From Oscheius onirici (taxonomy: Eukaryota; Nematoda; Chromadorea; Rhabditida; Rhabditidae), in NCBI GenBank assembly GCA_932521025.1, contig OW051473.1, forward strand, positions 9,672,001-9,736,000: a DNA stretch of 64,000 nucleotides. Direction: 5' to 3'. How positions within the stretch are numbered: the stretch's first letter is position 1; every line of letters starts with the position of its first letter. The notes beneath the pieces were generated by a model that saw only the letters and a program-made list of their open reading frames with translations, had not been told where the DNA came from and did not search any database. The position numbers and the translations under genes were made by a program. Below, in pieces: positions 42,181 through 55,143 of this stretch.

Positions 42181-45100
42181 CGTCGTAGTTGTCGGCTGGC
42201 TGGTTTAGACTCGATGTGAGGGCGGAGCCTGGCAAACGCCTGCTGACCGGAAACTCTACGGAAAGCGGGGAAGGCGGGAAAAATACTATATGGTGATCTG
42301 GATGGAGAACTGTAAGATATGAGACCTAGAAGTGCTCAAGAACCACCAATTGGTCGGTTATGCCATTGCGGGAGAACAAAAGATATTGTCCGCTGCTTGG
42401 CAACTGTAGTCTGGAGACCGTTAACAGACCACCTATTCTTGAAACGAGAGGGTGGACTGGAAGATGGACAAGGTGCCGAAACTGTGAGACACATGAATTT
42501 GTGACGGGGCCATGGAATGAGAAATAACAAAAAGACACGAAAGGAACTGAGGTGGGAAATGCATTCGTCTGCTAATTGGATATGCAGAACAAGCCTACAT
42601 AAACGCTTTATGAATGCCAGCCTCTCAGAGTTTTTCCCGACTTTCGAGTCAAAAATGAGCCAGAAACGTCATGTGGAACGGCTGCTTGCACTTATGAACT
42701 CAAAATAGTCGGAATCATGAATAGTTTATCAGAAAAAGCTTGCATGTGAAAGAGGTGGACAGATGAAAAAAAAAGTTGCTTTCAGATTGTGTTTCCTCAG
42801 GTTTGGTCATTAGATATGAACAGGTAAACCCGAACGAGATCGGAACTGTTGCGTACTTTCTTTCAAGTTGAAACTTCACAAAGTTTGTTTCACAATTCAG
42901 CTACATCAAAATGGAATCAAGTTAGAATAAAATCTAGTTTATTAATTTCTCAACGAGAGAACATTAGCTTCAGAGTGAACACAATCTTGCCCTGAAACAA
43001 AAACAACAATCCAAAATTCATTTACAGTGAGATTCTATGGAAACTTTATCATTACCCAATGCTTGTTCTTTTAAAGCTATATCAAAAACCAACGTTCATC
43101 TATTCTATACGCTCTCCTTGAGCTCTACACAAACTATATCCAAACTTCTGATTAAGCTTAGTTAATCTCAGAGCTAAAAGTGTGAGAGTTCAATTAGCGA
43201 GAACTTTTTGGAGGAAATATGAATGAGTCAGTCCTTACATCTAACTAAAGTAACACGCATGATAATGATATCTAGTTTTTCGTACTTTTGCAGAATGTAG
43301 ACCTCACCAGTATCTTAGTGTCTAGCAGAGGAATCTGACAGTGATTACCAGATCAAGAATGTTGGAGGAGAGGATGGGAGATACAGAGAGCTTACAGTAG
43401 GAAAACAACCACCATTATCCAGAGAACAGAATGTCCGATCTACTTAGAAAGTGAGATGCTGCCTACGTTGGGTACATTAGCGGTCATGCTATTAGATGTG
43501 AGTGAAGGCAGACGTTCAAGTTGTCATTAACGAACGCTGTCTAATGTCGACTCGAGAAGAGTCGCCTTCCCACGCTCATGTGACAATAACACAGCTAGCG
43601 CACACTAAGAAGAGGTTAGAGACAACAGGGGGGACCTGATCAAATTTCAGCCTATTGGCATGACAAGACGAAGAAAAACGGAAATCCGCAGAGCTCTAAT
43701 CGAGTCAATCAGGTTATATCCGGAGATGAGTTTGACTTGGGATTTGAGCTAACACCCCCACTGGAACTTTGTGAGAGGATCAAAATCTTGTTTCTAGGAG
43801 GAATAAGACCGGAGGTATAGACCACCCACCACGCACTGGAGAAAATTTCAAGTGTCCTGAAAGCCATACCTTCTTAAGCGTTGAATAAAAAGGCAGTGCC
43901 GGAGGTACATTTCTAGGTACGGGTGGCAGACAGCTAATGGGAGAAGTGGCTCGAAGACAGTTGAAGCAGGACATTAGCAAAGATGAGCCGACTGCTCCTC
44001 CTTGGCAAACTATAGCTGTTAATCACGGGGAAGTCGAAGCCATTATTACCACACGAGTACTAGCGTTCTGGATACGCGAAATTGCCACGAAACGCCTTGT
44101 TATTAACCTAAGGCCGCCTACATGGGGAACTCTTTTTTCCCTTTAATTGGCATTTGCTGATGGGAGAGCAGTAGGAGGTACAGTTTCTCACCTTTGGAGA
44201 GATTGGTCGCGGTTCCGGGGGCGTGGCAAGCTGTTCATGATGAGAAAAGTAGCGGGGCAGAGATTGGCCCTGACGACTGCGAGGCTGTAGCTCGTGAGCC
44301 GAGCACGATTTGAGCAGTTCAAATTGATACTGATCCCTGTGACGGCGCGGAAGTAGGCGACGAAGAACTTCCATGCCAGAAACAATTTGGGGTGGCCTAG
44401 CGGTAATAGGATAGGAGCTGGCCGCGAATTCGGGTCGCCGCCCCGGAAGACACTCGCAGCATTAGAGGCGAACTCCGCCGAGACCGGAGGGAGGCATCGG
44501 AAAGGCTCCGGAGGGTGCCAGACGTCGTTGTTTTCGGGCTAATCTCGCTCAAAACGTCCTTTAGACCCCTCCCACCTCCTTTGTATCTCACTCTCGCTCC
44601 CTCACAAACACTTTAACAAACTTTGCAGGTGCCTGCAGGATTCAAAATGCAGGCAAACAAACAGCAAATGTCCCCCAACACCCTCCGCTCTAAACATATT
44701 CGGTAGGAGTCGCATGCTTTCCCTAATTGGTTACCCTGAGCTCACAATAAAAGATTCACGCTTCAATTAGTAGGAATCAACTAGTAGGGGGAAGCCTTCG
44801 CTATGCTACCTCCGAGAGAAAAGAAACAAGAGAAATGTCCCCGTCGGAACTTGATTAATCAAATTCTCGGGCAGGGAGAGACAAAAAGAGAGCTACGCTA
44901 CCTACATCAGAGATTTTTAAGCGAATCGAAACAAATGAAATCTGACGATGCAAAAAAAACCGTTCCAATTTATAACAGAAAATGGACAATGTAGCTCAAC
45001 AGGGTTGTTCAAGAATGTTCAGGAGGTGACCGGATTGTTCAATTCACTGTACTCTTAGGAAAATTGGCGAAGAATCATATACGTCAATGGTCAACAAGTT

Positions 45101-45396
45101 ATTTTAATTCTGAGCAAAGAATACAGATTGAAAACCACCCAAAACAACTACTTTCAGGCGTTGAAAGAACGGTAAACTGATGAAAAACTAGTACTTTTCA
45201 GGGAGTCTTCCAGAGCTTGTTTTTAACGTTTAACCTATAATTTTGACCGCAGTCTCATCTGAAATCGTGGAAGATAAAGTATACAACAGTATGTGAGCAA
45301 ATCATCACGAATACCAAGAAAGTGTGAAAAGTCAAAGTTGGAAGCTTATAAGGATGAACAGCGTCATTAAACTACTGACTTTTATAGTTTCCGCAA
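42181..45396. other. No gene supported over 3.2 kb
   Basis: Open frames at 42319-42708, 43780-44146 and 44108-44591 lack signals. GC rises at 44150-44560. It probably includes the promoter of the gene at 42180. Confidence 0.4.
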
Positions 45397-45630
45397 TCAG
45401 TTTCTTTTTGTATAAATATGTAAAGGCCCACCTGTTGTGTTAGCGTTCGTACTACGCTCAAGAGCAGACGTCCACTGTGCTGCTGGGCAGCCATAGCTGG
45501 CATAGACATTATTCCCTGTGCTTAACGTTAATAATTCAATGGCAGAGTTCTTCCCTATACCAATTGAGAGAAGTCTCTGGTCGAATGTGCTCAGGAACAG
45601 CTGGAAACGAGCAGTTGAGGGACTGACTGA
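45397..45630 (-). CDS. Possible internal exon, unknown
   Basis: After a TTTCAG acceptor the frame reads SPSTARFQLFLSTFDQRLLSIG, LLTLSTGNNVYASYGC and ends at a GTGGGC donor after ERSTNANTT. Beta-rich composition with N-glycosylation sites suggests an extracellular segment. No partner exons were found. Confidence 0.28.
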   Translation of the reverse strand, partial: SVSPSTARFQLFLSTFDQRLLSIGIGKNSAIELLTLSTGNNVYASYGCPAAQWTSALERSTNANTTGGPLHIYTKRN

Positions 45631-45642
45631 AACAATGAACAA

Positions 45643-48600
45643 GAGTTTCGAGACAATAGGTGTTGGCCAACAATTGAGGAGGCTTTAAAGGGAAAACTCT
45701 GATTCACGAAGCGTCCGGCATTTCACAAGGTGCCGTACGTCATTTCAGTCACTTCACCCTGGAAATCCGACTCTTTTCAATACGCGTTAATGAGAATTGA
45801 TTGTTGTGCCCATAAAACATGCTGATATCTCATAAAAGGAAAAACAATGGTCAGGAAATGTTTCCATCAGGATATTAACGACAGAATTTTGTTGCAAAAG
45901 AGAGCCTAGCACAAAAACTGACTCCTATACTCTTTGATCTCGCCAGGACAGGAAGGTTCAAGAAACAGAAGCCTCGTCGAAAAGGCGACAACAGCGGAAG
46001 GACAATGGTTAGTCTTTGATTGGCAGGCCATCTATGCATCGCTAAGACCCCTCGGCTCCGATCTCTTCAGAAGCACAGAGGGTCTCTGTCACGTGTACGT
46101 CAACGCCTACACCCATCATCTTTTAATTCTCATAATTGACATCTGTAGAGCTCGCTAGCAATGTATTCTGATGCTAGAAAAGGGAAAAAGGATCAGAAAA
46201 CATAATGACTATATTCTTTTAATTATTGTGCGACAGACGGCCGAGAGAGAGAGAGGGCAAAAACATACTAAATAGCTCGACGGAGAAAGAGAAAACGGGG
46301 GATTGTCATAGGGATTCGCGACTCTCAATTTTGTAAGAATTAGATCCTTGGGGACCTATTGCAAGATATTTCGTGTTGCCATTTGTTGATCTTTAAGTGT
46401 GTTACTTGGGAGCCATCAGTGGCCCGATTACTTCGGGACAAGCTGAACGGGGAAAACATATAAATCAGGGGGTGGTAAGAGAAAACAAGGCTCCGGATAA
46501 AGAAGGTGGGAAAGCTAATCGCATCAGGATGTATTCAGGTGGCTGAATGTCAGCCATATAGGCTGTGTGTGGGCGGAACATCAACACTCGACAACGAGTC
46601 CAGCTTTAAAAGGCTTTGTGGAAAAGGGCCAAGTCAACAGAGTGAGAGACAACAACACGTGAAATGGAGAGGACCAGTGCGAGTCTTTCTGTCTCTCTTG
46701 GAAGGAGTTGTTGTCCCAATTAGGCAATAGCCGTCGGCCGAATGAACCCGCCGTCGCCGTCGGAAATTGAGAAAGGTCGCCTTTCTGAACATAACTGCGT
46801 AACTGAATAGATGTGTATGCGGAAAAGGCCGAAGAAAAATGGACTATTAAAATACTGGAAAGGTTTTGGATTAAGCCTGAAGATCATTTCGAGAAAGAAT
46901 GACCAATTTCAAAAGGACAATGCATTAACCATGACTGCGCTGAACAATATTTGTGTCCAGTAGCTGAAAACAGGCGGGAGCCAGTTGAAAAATCTGGTTG
47001 TTTTCCATTAACATATTGAACTATAGAACTTTCTCGAACATGGATATTGCAGCCAGCTGGGTTGCTCTGATAAATAAAGGTTCGTATGGAAGCATATTAA
47101 GAGTTTTTCCTATGCTATAGAAGTATGACTACTATTGAGTTTTAAGAAACTGTTTACTCGGCTATAACGTCTTGCCGGATCATATGAAAAGAATTGAGAA
47201 CTCTTGGAGATGAGGGTATGGCATCCAGTTTTCTCAATCTACAGGATTTTGAACAGACTATCTAAATTCTCGAGAAATGCGAAGGAAAATTCCATTTATT
47301 TACTGCCACCCCTGAATGGACCTGGCGATCGACTTATTCATAGACTATCATCCTATCAGGGACCCATCCCATTGTTGTTCATGACGCCAGGAAAAAGAAC
47401 AGGGAGTCAAAGGTAACTTCCATCCGGTACCGTCCAAATAACAAGAATGTAACATCGTTTATTCAGCTCATATTATAAAAATTGATTCCTGGTCAGTTTT
47501 TCGGTTCGTTCGCTGATGTTGGAATACAGTGTTGAAGACGACCTTGAGTTAGGCTTGAGTTACGGTGCCGCTGGGGAGTATAGCGATCTGCTAAACAAAA
47601 TGTGCTTTTGTAGTAGCAGGAAAAATAGTACTTTCCGTTTCTCTGCACATTGGGCTGGAAACATAGCAGAGCCTTCTAAAGGGCAGAGGAAGTGATAAAG
47701 CCAAAGCTTGCGTCACTCCCAAATATCTCAGGGAGCTTGGGCAGCGAATTGCCTGCAACAGATAAAATAAGAACAAGTTTAATATTTGACAAAGGAGTTA
47801 ATTCACATCAAAGCCATTCGCTGAGATCGTGACCCGGTCTGCTGATCTAGTCGTTCTGTTTATTCTTGGCCAGGATTTGAATTCGATTTAGAAGAGGGCT
47901 ACACCCCTTTCTGCCACTATCCCTTTTATCTTGTGAACTCAGGTTGTCCCTCATGTCCGGGTCAGCCTGCATTGTCATATTTTCGCCTGGTTTCATTGTC
48001 CCTTTCTTGTATCACAGCAGAGCCCAAAAACTGTCCCAACTCGAAATTTAAAATCTAACTCTGACAACTTTTGACTTGTGGCAACAAATCTCGTGGCCAA
48101 ACTGACCTACTCTGAGCCGAGAATCTCCTTTAACAGTAAGCTCCTTCTAATTAAAACGGCACGAAAATGAAGATCCCGGATTAATCCCGTAAAAAAGTAT
48201 CCAGATCAGGAAGAGAAGAAAAGAAAAAAGCTGTTGTCTTCTTTTCGTGCCTCCAAGGCAAGAAAATGCACGTAGAGTGCTGAGTCAGGGGCCGTGCTCG
48301 TTATTTTCAGCTGTGCTTTTCGTGGGAAAATCGCGCAAATACTCGTGCTCCTCATTCCAATGCTCAAAACTTTAAAATGTAAACATTTTCTACTTGGTTT
48401 TGCACTTTCAGAGTATGCTCATTTACTTCGGATACCCTAGACGAAAAGATTCCAAATTTTCCCAAAATTGTTTCTTAGTTCATTTCAGAGAGTTCTTCTT
48501 GGTAAATTCAAGGTTATCCCTTGTACTTTCACGTTCTGTGAAAAATCTGTTTGATCGAACTTTATTTTATTTACACATATCCAATTGGCCCGGGTCCTGC

Positions 48601-49327
48601 AACGCTCTAGTTTTTTGCCCAGTAAGCCGTGCGCAATCTCACAATAGCGCAACAATGCTTCCCTTTTGAATTCCATCAACATCGGAATGTCTTTCGAACA
48701 CTGTTAGCCTGTTAATTTATCTCAAAAGTTTAGGTTTTCAGGTATCAGAACTACAAGCGAAACTTGATTCGTTGAAATGTACGAATACTAGCTGAAAGGA
48801 GCGTCAGGTAAGGTTTTTACTAATATTTTCTTACTTTTACGAGCAGATGATTGAAGAGTTGAAGATTTAGATAAGGTGATACCTTGGATGATACGTCCTC
48901 GAACACCCACAAATGTCCACCAATGTCCTATTTATCCAATTTACCAGTTTTTTAATGTGTTTAGCAAACTCAGCCTATAAACCACTCCCAGAACGAAAAA
49001 AACTCATGAAAGTTTGCCAAAGTAAGCAGACTCGGTCGTTTTGACTTAACTAGCGAGTTATGGACGAGAGCCGTCTGTTTTTTTGGTTCTTTTCGGCCAA
49101 CTTATACATCCAAAAAGCTGTTTTAGATGCTGAATTCAAAACATGTAAAAGAAAAACTAATTTAAACGATATTAGGCGCTAATCAAAGCAAAAACAAACT
49201 TTCTTCTAGGTTATCGCTGATTTTCCCTTATTTTTAGTCTAGTAGACGACTGTATCGAAAGTTCAGAGAATAGACAGCAAGTGGACAGACTCTCTCTCCA
49301 TTTTGGGACAAATCAGATTCTTTTCAG
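45643..49327. other. No gene supported over 3.7 kb
   Basis: Only short or low-quality open frames (45934-46158, 46506-46730, 47204-47416, 48394-48669). The sparsest part of the window for genes. No long repeat recognised. Confidence 0.42.
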
Positions 49328-50136
49328 CGAACTTCTCAAGACGGGCTGATGTCCAAACACAATATCAACAAACTGTGCAGGTTCCTGGCGACTTAATTGG
49401 AGGCAACAAGAGGTCGGTATGATCAGATCAGAAACAGAAACTCTAAGAGTCAGAGAGCGACAAAGTCACAAAGTCAAAAAGTGACAGAGTCAGTGGAAAA
49501 TAGAATCAGAGAGACGAAGAGTTAGGTAGTCAGATAGCCAGACAACTAGAGAATCAGAGAGCCACATAGTCAGAGAGACAGAGAGTCAGAAAGTCAAAGA
49601 GTCAGAGGGACAAAGAGTAAGATGGTGGGAGAGTTAGACAGGCAGACAGTCAGAGAGACAGAAAGACAGAGAGACACAGAGTCGGAGGATCGGAGAGTCC
49701 GACAGTCGGATATCCATAGAGACAGAGAATCAGAGTCAGAAAGTCATAGAGACAGAGAGACAAGGAGACAGGCAGCCATAGAGACAGGGAGTAGAGATTG
49801 CTTTTGACCCGGCCGGGGAGTGAGCTCCACACCAGATTTGTTATGTTCTATTTTTTTTCCAGATAGAGCACATCCTTATGGATGAATCTTCGCAGATAGG
49901 GAGAGATGCCTGGAAAAGCGATTAGTAGAGATTGACGACGTGGACATGTACTTCGTTTATAATTGCGCCGATTCATTCGTCACTCTCATGTGTGCATCTA
50001 AAATCGATCTCAGCTTCTTCCGGATAGCTAGTCCAAGGTATAATCTCCCCGTTTGCGTTCCAAGTTTGCTTTATAGATCTGCAGCTGTTCCTATTCGAAG
50101 AGGCAGATTGCCGACCCTGGAACGAGACCCCAGATA
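49328..50136 (+). CDS. Candidate gene(s) around a repeat-filled intron
   Basis: One in-phase join links 49328-49380 (FSRRADVQTQYQQTVQ) to 49863-49925 (IEHILMDESSQIGRDAWKSD, stop) across a 482-bp intron filled with purine-rich repeat. In another frame, 49878-50038 and 50079-50136 join across a 40-bp intron and read CLEKRLVEIDDVDMYFVYNC, SFVTLMCASKIDLSFFR and end RRGRLPTLERDPR. They may be two overlapping alternatives of one gene. Unknown family. Confidence 0.35.
49430..49800. repeat. Purine-rich simple repeat (AGAGACAGAGAGTCAG type)
   Basis: About 370 bp of degenerate AGAGTCAGAGAG and AGACAGAGAG units, the longest of this class in the window. Confidence 0.88.
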
Positions 50137-50591
50137 ATGAATGCAATTTGGTCAGAGCTTATGTGTTTGTGTAGTCCACATTCCCGTTTTTAAGTTTCTT
50201 TGGGACAATCTTAAAGAAAGGAGTCCAAGTTATAGGATCGGCAGCTCTTGAGAACAGCAAGAGTGTGTACAGGTGCATCATATTTTATATCAATCAGCTC
50301 ATTTGCTTTCAGATACTTGCTATCTGTTTTGCGGCTCCCAAATGGCAGTATAGTTCACTTTGCACAGCAGTAGCGGGACAGCTGGTTTACAAGTGTTTAT
50401 CCAGTCATCCAATCATTTATAGAGCATGGGAAGATGTTGTCGTAGCGAAGTCAAATGGAGATTATCTCGTTTTTCTGCCCTCTTATCCTAGAATATGTGA
50501 TCCCCGGTACTGTACTCAGGTTATTCCAATTTCTGTTATTTTCCAACTTTTTTTTCTAGGTTTCTTTGAACTTTTGATCGAGTTACTTCGG

Positions 50592-51017
50592 TCATTGCCA
50601 GTCCTTTGGGCAGACGGCACTGTATCGAGTTACTAGATGTATTGCTCTGAAACAAAGCAGACCCGAGCAGATTGTTTTCTGGACAATGACTGCCAGGAGA
50701 TTCCCTAAGTCTGAGGCAGCGAAAAGAATAGAGTCGTACCGATCTTGATAGCCCAGCAGAGCATCGTTTGAACAAAGTAGTTGTCGAAGAGTGAATAGAC
50801 GCTGAAGGTGATCCAGTAGGTCCCACAGAGACGTCGTCTCATTCTGCTTCTGATAGACGATGAGCAACGCCGGAGCTGAGCAGTGACGAGTCCGTTAATC
50901 CCGTATCCGCTGAACTCGTCCTTAACTCCTTTTGTGTCGAAGGACCGGCAGCAGTGGATTTTCAGTACCGGGGACGACAGGCACTGTAGATTTGTTAGAT
51001 TTCTTTGGCGAGACCAT
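50592..51017 (-). CDS. Helical protein of unknown function, 124 residues
   Basis: Two exons (50927-51017 and 50592-50875) keep phase across a 51-bp intron. From ATG 51017 the protein has a Lys/Ser/Pro-rich head (SPKKSNKSTVPVVPG) and then a compact helical part: LLIVYQKQNETTSLWDLLDHLQ, RLFTLRQLLCSND, YDSILFAASDLGNLLAVIVQ, ending CPKDWQ. The opposite-strand frame at 50265-50636 overlaps and is less convincing. The form would suit a small subunit of a larger complex, but no family is recognised. Confidence 0.55.
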
Positions 51018-51501
51018 CTATGTTGACTGAAGAAGCTTATTCGACGGCCATCCTCCGAGCTGTCAAATGAGTGAATAAGTATGTAAGTCCTTTTCAAATT
51101 TGGTCGGCACATCGGCACTTTTAGATAATCTGGTGCTCTTCGATGTTAAAGATGGCCTAGTTCCAGGATTGACGGGTTGTTCTGTCACCCAAGTCAAAAT
51201 TATCTCCGGGTCCTATGTCTTCCTTGACCTGTGGCTTCTCGTAAACGAAAAGGTATGGATTTATGTTTAACTTTTACATATTTTCTCTTCCAGAGCCCAC
51301 CCACAATTTGAGGAGTGATTTGTTTATCACTGGAAGAGGTGTAATAGCTGCTGCGTCACCGCCAGGAGTTCAAATCTTGAAGCAATGTCAATCCGATAAC
51401 ATATTTTTAAATGAACGTTATCGATTTCTTGTTATGTTTTCTCAAAACGGCGTAATCGCTTCTATGTTACCAACATTTCATCTTTTGTTTATCCCGTCAG
51501 T
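51018..51501. other. Intergenic with one coding-like exon (about 51122-51250, plus)
   Basis: After CTTTTAG at 51125 the plus strand reads NLVLFDVKDGLVPGLTG and VKIISGSYVFLDLWLLVNEK before a GTATGG donor. It might be an upstream exon of the MBLAC1-type gene or a separate small gene; I could not join it. Confidence 0.3.
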
Positions 51502-52531
51502 ATGAGCTACGAGAAGACAGTCGTCCATCAGCTGGTCGTAGGTTTTGCCCGAGAAGAAAACGGATACAGAGCCACCGGATCGGTATGCTTTCCTTATTTT
51601 TTGAACATGAAAGGTTTCAGGTTACGCTAATCAGAGATGGGCCACTTCGAGTTCTTGTAGATTGCGGCGATCCTTGGAATGGTGGAGTAATCATCAACAC
51701 ACTCATGGAAAAGGAAGTCACTTGCTCAGATGTTAGTCTTTTTTGCAGTCCCATGCGTTCACATTTCTTTGAAAACAGCCGGTTTCCATACGTTTCAAAG
51801 CCCCAATCAGGATTATTGAATTCTCCGTGAAAAACGACCATGAAATTCAGCCGAAAATAGTCGGAACTAGACGTACTTCCCCTAGAACATGGGAAAATAT
51901 GGACAAATTAAAGCCATTTTTTTATTGAATTTCACGTATAGTTGGGCGTTTTCCACAGGGAATTCTATAATCTAAATTGAAAGTCTTAACAATGGAATGC
52001 TAGTTCCGGCTGTTCAGGGAGTTTATGTTAAAAAGTTGAACAACAACAGGGTTCCCTAAGGAACTATTATTTTTGATATGAATTTAGCTGAGAATTTTAG
52101 ATAACTCATCTCGTCATAACTCACGGACACGTCGACCATTGCGGAAACATGAGTCTCTTCAAAAATGCTCAAGTCTTCATGGCTTACGACTACGTGGGTC
52201 CCGACGGCATCTACTCGGCCATCAACAAGGAAAAAGAATTCAAAATTAGCGAAAATATCAAGATAAAAGCAATGAAAGGACATACTGCTGTGGACCTTAT
52301 AGTAAAGGTCGAAAACTGTCATCATGGAGTTGTAATTGTCGCAGGTAATTGACTATTTTTCGAAGATTTGGTGCTGTTTCAGGTGATCTCTTCGAATGCG
52401 AGAATGACGAAGATAGTTGGAGACAGCTTTCTGAATATCCAGAAGAACAGGCTAAAAATAGGCAATGGATACGAGAAGAAGCGGATGTTATCATTCCCGG
52501 TCACGGACCGCTATTTTTCATTGACAAGTAA
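51502..52531 (+). CDS. MBLAC1-type metallo-beta-lactamase-fold hydrolase
   Basis: Exons 51502-51582, 51621-51731, 52101-52344 and 52383-52531 keep phase and give 194 residues. The N-terminal strand region (ATGSVTLIRDGPLRVLVDCGDPW) is followed by the metal-binding motif THGHVDHCGN (H-x-H-x-D-H), a third histidine in GHTAVDL, and the aspartate of VAGDLFECENDEDSW, then a last histidine in IIPGHGPLF. All ligands expected for a two-metal centre are present. MBLAC1 proteins are nucleases linked to histone pre-mRNA processing; the nematode relative swip-10 affects dopamine neurons through glia. The protein is shorter than the vertebrate form, and an upstream exon is possible because CCGTCAG directly precedes the ATG. 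Confidence 0.88.
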
Positions 52532-53382
52532 ACTTTTTTGCTCAGTTTTTCAGTTTTTGGGGTATTTTTAGTCGGTGTTTTATTGAGAAATTACAGTCTC
52601 TCTCAATAACTTGACACTTTTTGGCTCTTTTTGACTTTTTGGCTCTTAAGGTTTGATCAATAACTAACGCAAAACCTTTGTGAAACGGCAGATTTTCAAT
52701 TTGTCGGTCAAATACCAGTTGACTAATACGAGTGAGCTCTGTCCACAACAACCAGCAGACTTCGATGCCTCCTAAAGACTACCGGACTACGATCCGTGTC
52801 TGGAGTTCCGACTGAACAAGGAGATGCCCTTTTTGAAGATTCAGCAGATCCAAAATCTGTATCCCTTTGTATTCCGATGTCCCGGAGAAGATGAATAGCT
52901 TCGTGAGTTCCTTTCTATTGAAACCCACCCATGTCGACGGCTTCTGGTTAGCTGCGAAAAATGGACAGATTTCCCAATTGTTCATTTCGTAAGCTAGACT
53001 GTCGTGTTCTATACTCTATGTTCAATATTTGAGAGTATTTTGGATAAAAATTTATAAAAATACACGTAAAAACATGACTAGAAAACGCGACCTGTTGTTT
53101 AAAGGATAAAAAAGATAAGGATAAATATTACTTTCGGCAGTCTGACTTCGTTCAGGATTCTTTCCAGAGCTCTGGCTTACTATCGTCCATTTGCACAGTT
53201 CCTGTGGCGTCCAGTCTATTCATGTCCATCTAAAGTTTGATAATACTTCGGCTGGCACCTCCCTATTTGAATATTTTTGGCGGGAACTTGCGCCAAACGT
53301 CCTAATTTTCTTTTTTTTATCTTTTCCACTCATTTTAGCACTTTTTAAGTGCGTTCATTGAATTCTACATGAAAAATTACCC
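52532..53382. other. No gene closed; one coding-like exon near 52777-52893 (plus)
   Basis: After a CTAAAG acceptor the frame reads LPDYDPCLEFRLNKEMPFLK and ends PFVFRCPGEDE and stop. No partner exon. The remainder is A/T-rich. Confidence 0.3.
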
Positions 53383-53661
53383 TTAGAAGGTGTAAGTTGC
53401 ACCGAAAAAGCTTGGATTTTCGAAAACTCTGAGACGACCATGAACGGAGTAAAAAAAGAGAGGCGGAAGTGTCGCAATCGAGCACAGCTCACACAGACAG
53501 TTCATTAAATCGATACTCGTGTTTCTGCTTCTGCGGGCTAGAAGAAAGAGGCAGTAAGAAATACCGAAGAATAGCGAAATGAAGTGAAAAACGAGCTCAG
53601 AGTATTGTCCTGATCGACTAGAAGACCGTTTTCGGAATATGCGTGAAAAACTTTTCTGCAT
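53383..53661 (-). CDS. Small two-pass membrane protein, 92 residues
   Basis: ATG-led single frame. A basic, Ser-rich head (MQKSFSRIFRKRSSSRSG) precedes one clear hydrophobic segment (LVFHFISLFFGISYCLFLL), a short charged turn (ARRSRNT) and a second, cysteine-rich hydrophobic segment (LCELCSIATLPPLFFYSV). It may be part of a degenerate serpentine receptor. No poly(A) signal close by. Confidence 0.45.
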   Translation of the reverse strand: MQKSFSRIFRKRSSSRSGQYSELVFHFISLFFGISYCLFLLARRSRNTSIDLMNCLCELCSIATLPPLFFYSVHGRLRVFENPSFFGATYTF

Positions 53662-54639
53662 TATGATGTTCTATAATCCGATAGCCCTTGACAAAATCTT
53701 TTTAATGCCGTCGGAAAAAAATTTCTATGTTTTCGCTACCAGTATCAGCGCTAATTTATGATAGCTGCGAATCAAGAGAAGATGAATAGAAGACTAGTTT
53801 ACATGAATGTTTATTTTTTATCAAATTACGATATTGGTAGCACGACGTCTTCATTCTTTCAGCAGCATCCTGAAAGAATGTATGAGAAATTATCATATTC
53901 GCTACCATCCTAGAGTCACATTAGGCCAGGTAAACTCTTTACGGTCAGTTAGTTTCAACCCTACCTGGTCATATTAATCTGAAGTGAAGGCGAGATGATC
54001 CATCTTGTTCCATGTGCACACCGTGCATTTAATGCAGCACTGCTAGAAGGATGGGGCTTGACTTGAAATCTGGCTTTAGACCTTATTAAATGGTCATGAT
54101 CAAAACATTGTAAGGACAAAAAGGATTCTTTAGGCTCGACTTGACTTTGGCAGAACGGGGCCTGACACCGCTAGGAGTAAAGATAGTTGCGTGCTCCGAT
54201 CCGGACCTTATGGCTGCTGCAACAATTCACGGCGGTTTCATAATCGATTTTAGGTTCTGCGTCCCTGCAGTCAAACGAACTGTGAGAAAGACTGTTGTTA
54301 GGACGAGAAACTGGAGGCCGGTCACATGCCGGAAGAAGTTCGAAATACTGGTTTTAGTTACTGTTAGCCTTTATAAAATGATCATGCTAGAGCACTCTGG
54401 GTGCGGAGAAGCTGGGTATCCGTGAAAAAGGAGAACACGCGTAGCTATTTTAGATCAGGAGAGTAAGGTAAGTTTGGTTGGCTAAAGTGATTGTCAGAGA
54501 ACACTCGTGAGATCGAGAAGCGGCGCACAAAGACATCAAACCATTAATTAAGTAAAAGAGAGGTAAACAGAAAGTGGATTTGGCCACTCTTGAATGCGAA
54601 ATTGAACAAGTTGGACAAGAATATTTCAGTAAACATTTA
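53662..54639. other. No gene closed
   Basis: Around 54130-54420 (plus) three frames are open and a TTCTTTAG acceptor is present at 54134, so an exon is possible, but none can be chosen. Positions 54627-54633 hold the reversed AATAAA of the next gene. Confidence 0.35.
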
Positions 54640-55143
54640 TTAAACTATACTCAGATGCAAATGCGCTTGACCATTCTGGGCTCCGTCTTTTGCCTTCTTC
54701 GTACGGCCCAGCTTCTTGATGTTCGGGTCGGGCTCCAGCTCTTTCACCACAGAAATTGCCATCATTTTGGCAGGCTCGAGAGTGTACTCTTCAAGCTCTC
54801 GAAGAAGCTGGGGCTTCTTTTTGACCTTCAAAATTGTCGTAACTGGACATAAAAACTGATAGCTTACTTTTTTCCTGTTCTTGTTCCTGCACGGCCCTTC
54901 CTTCGGCTACTTCTCCTGGCTTTTGGGATCTTCCTTCTTCTCCACCTTGATAAGAACGGCAGGCTAAAATTTAACTCTTGGTTCTGTAATTTCGTTCGAA
55001 TCTTACCATTCTACTTACGTCGCCTCCTTTTCAATCAGTGGCAGAGCATGGTCTTCAGGGTTTTCTGGCTCCGTCGTCTCACCAGACTGCTGTTTGGCCA
55101 GCTTCTTCAGGGCTTGAGAACTCGAGACAATATATGTGTCTAC
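54640..55143 (-). CDS. Charged Lys/Glu/Gln-rich protein, at least 140 residues
   Basis: Exons 55019-55143, 54868-54963 and 54640-54842 keep phase (introns 55 and 25 bp). They read VSSSQALKKLAKQQSGE, PENPEDHALPLIEKEA, then a low-complexity Gly/Glu/Gln part (EGRAVQEQEQEK), then KVKKKPQLLRELEEYTLEP and VKELEPDPNIKKLGRTKKAK. An AATAAA lies just past the stop. The first exon follows a TTGCAG acceptor, so an upstream exon with the start is missing. The second intron is very short. A weak likeness of the first part to the acidic end of NAC-beta/BTF3 is not enough to name it. Confidence 0.55.

Noticed and set aside
51585..51841. Open frames across the MBLAC1-type gene's third intron on both strands
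   Set aside because: They lie mostly in the 369-bp intron; the join of exons 2 and 3 gives the continuous THGHVDHCGN motif.
54640..55143. BTF3/NAC-beta for the charged gene
   Set aside because: Only a loose acidic-tail likeness; the conserved NAC core is not seen.
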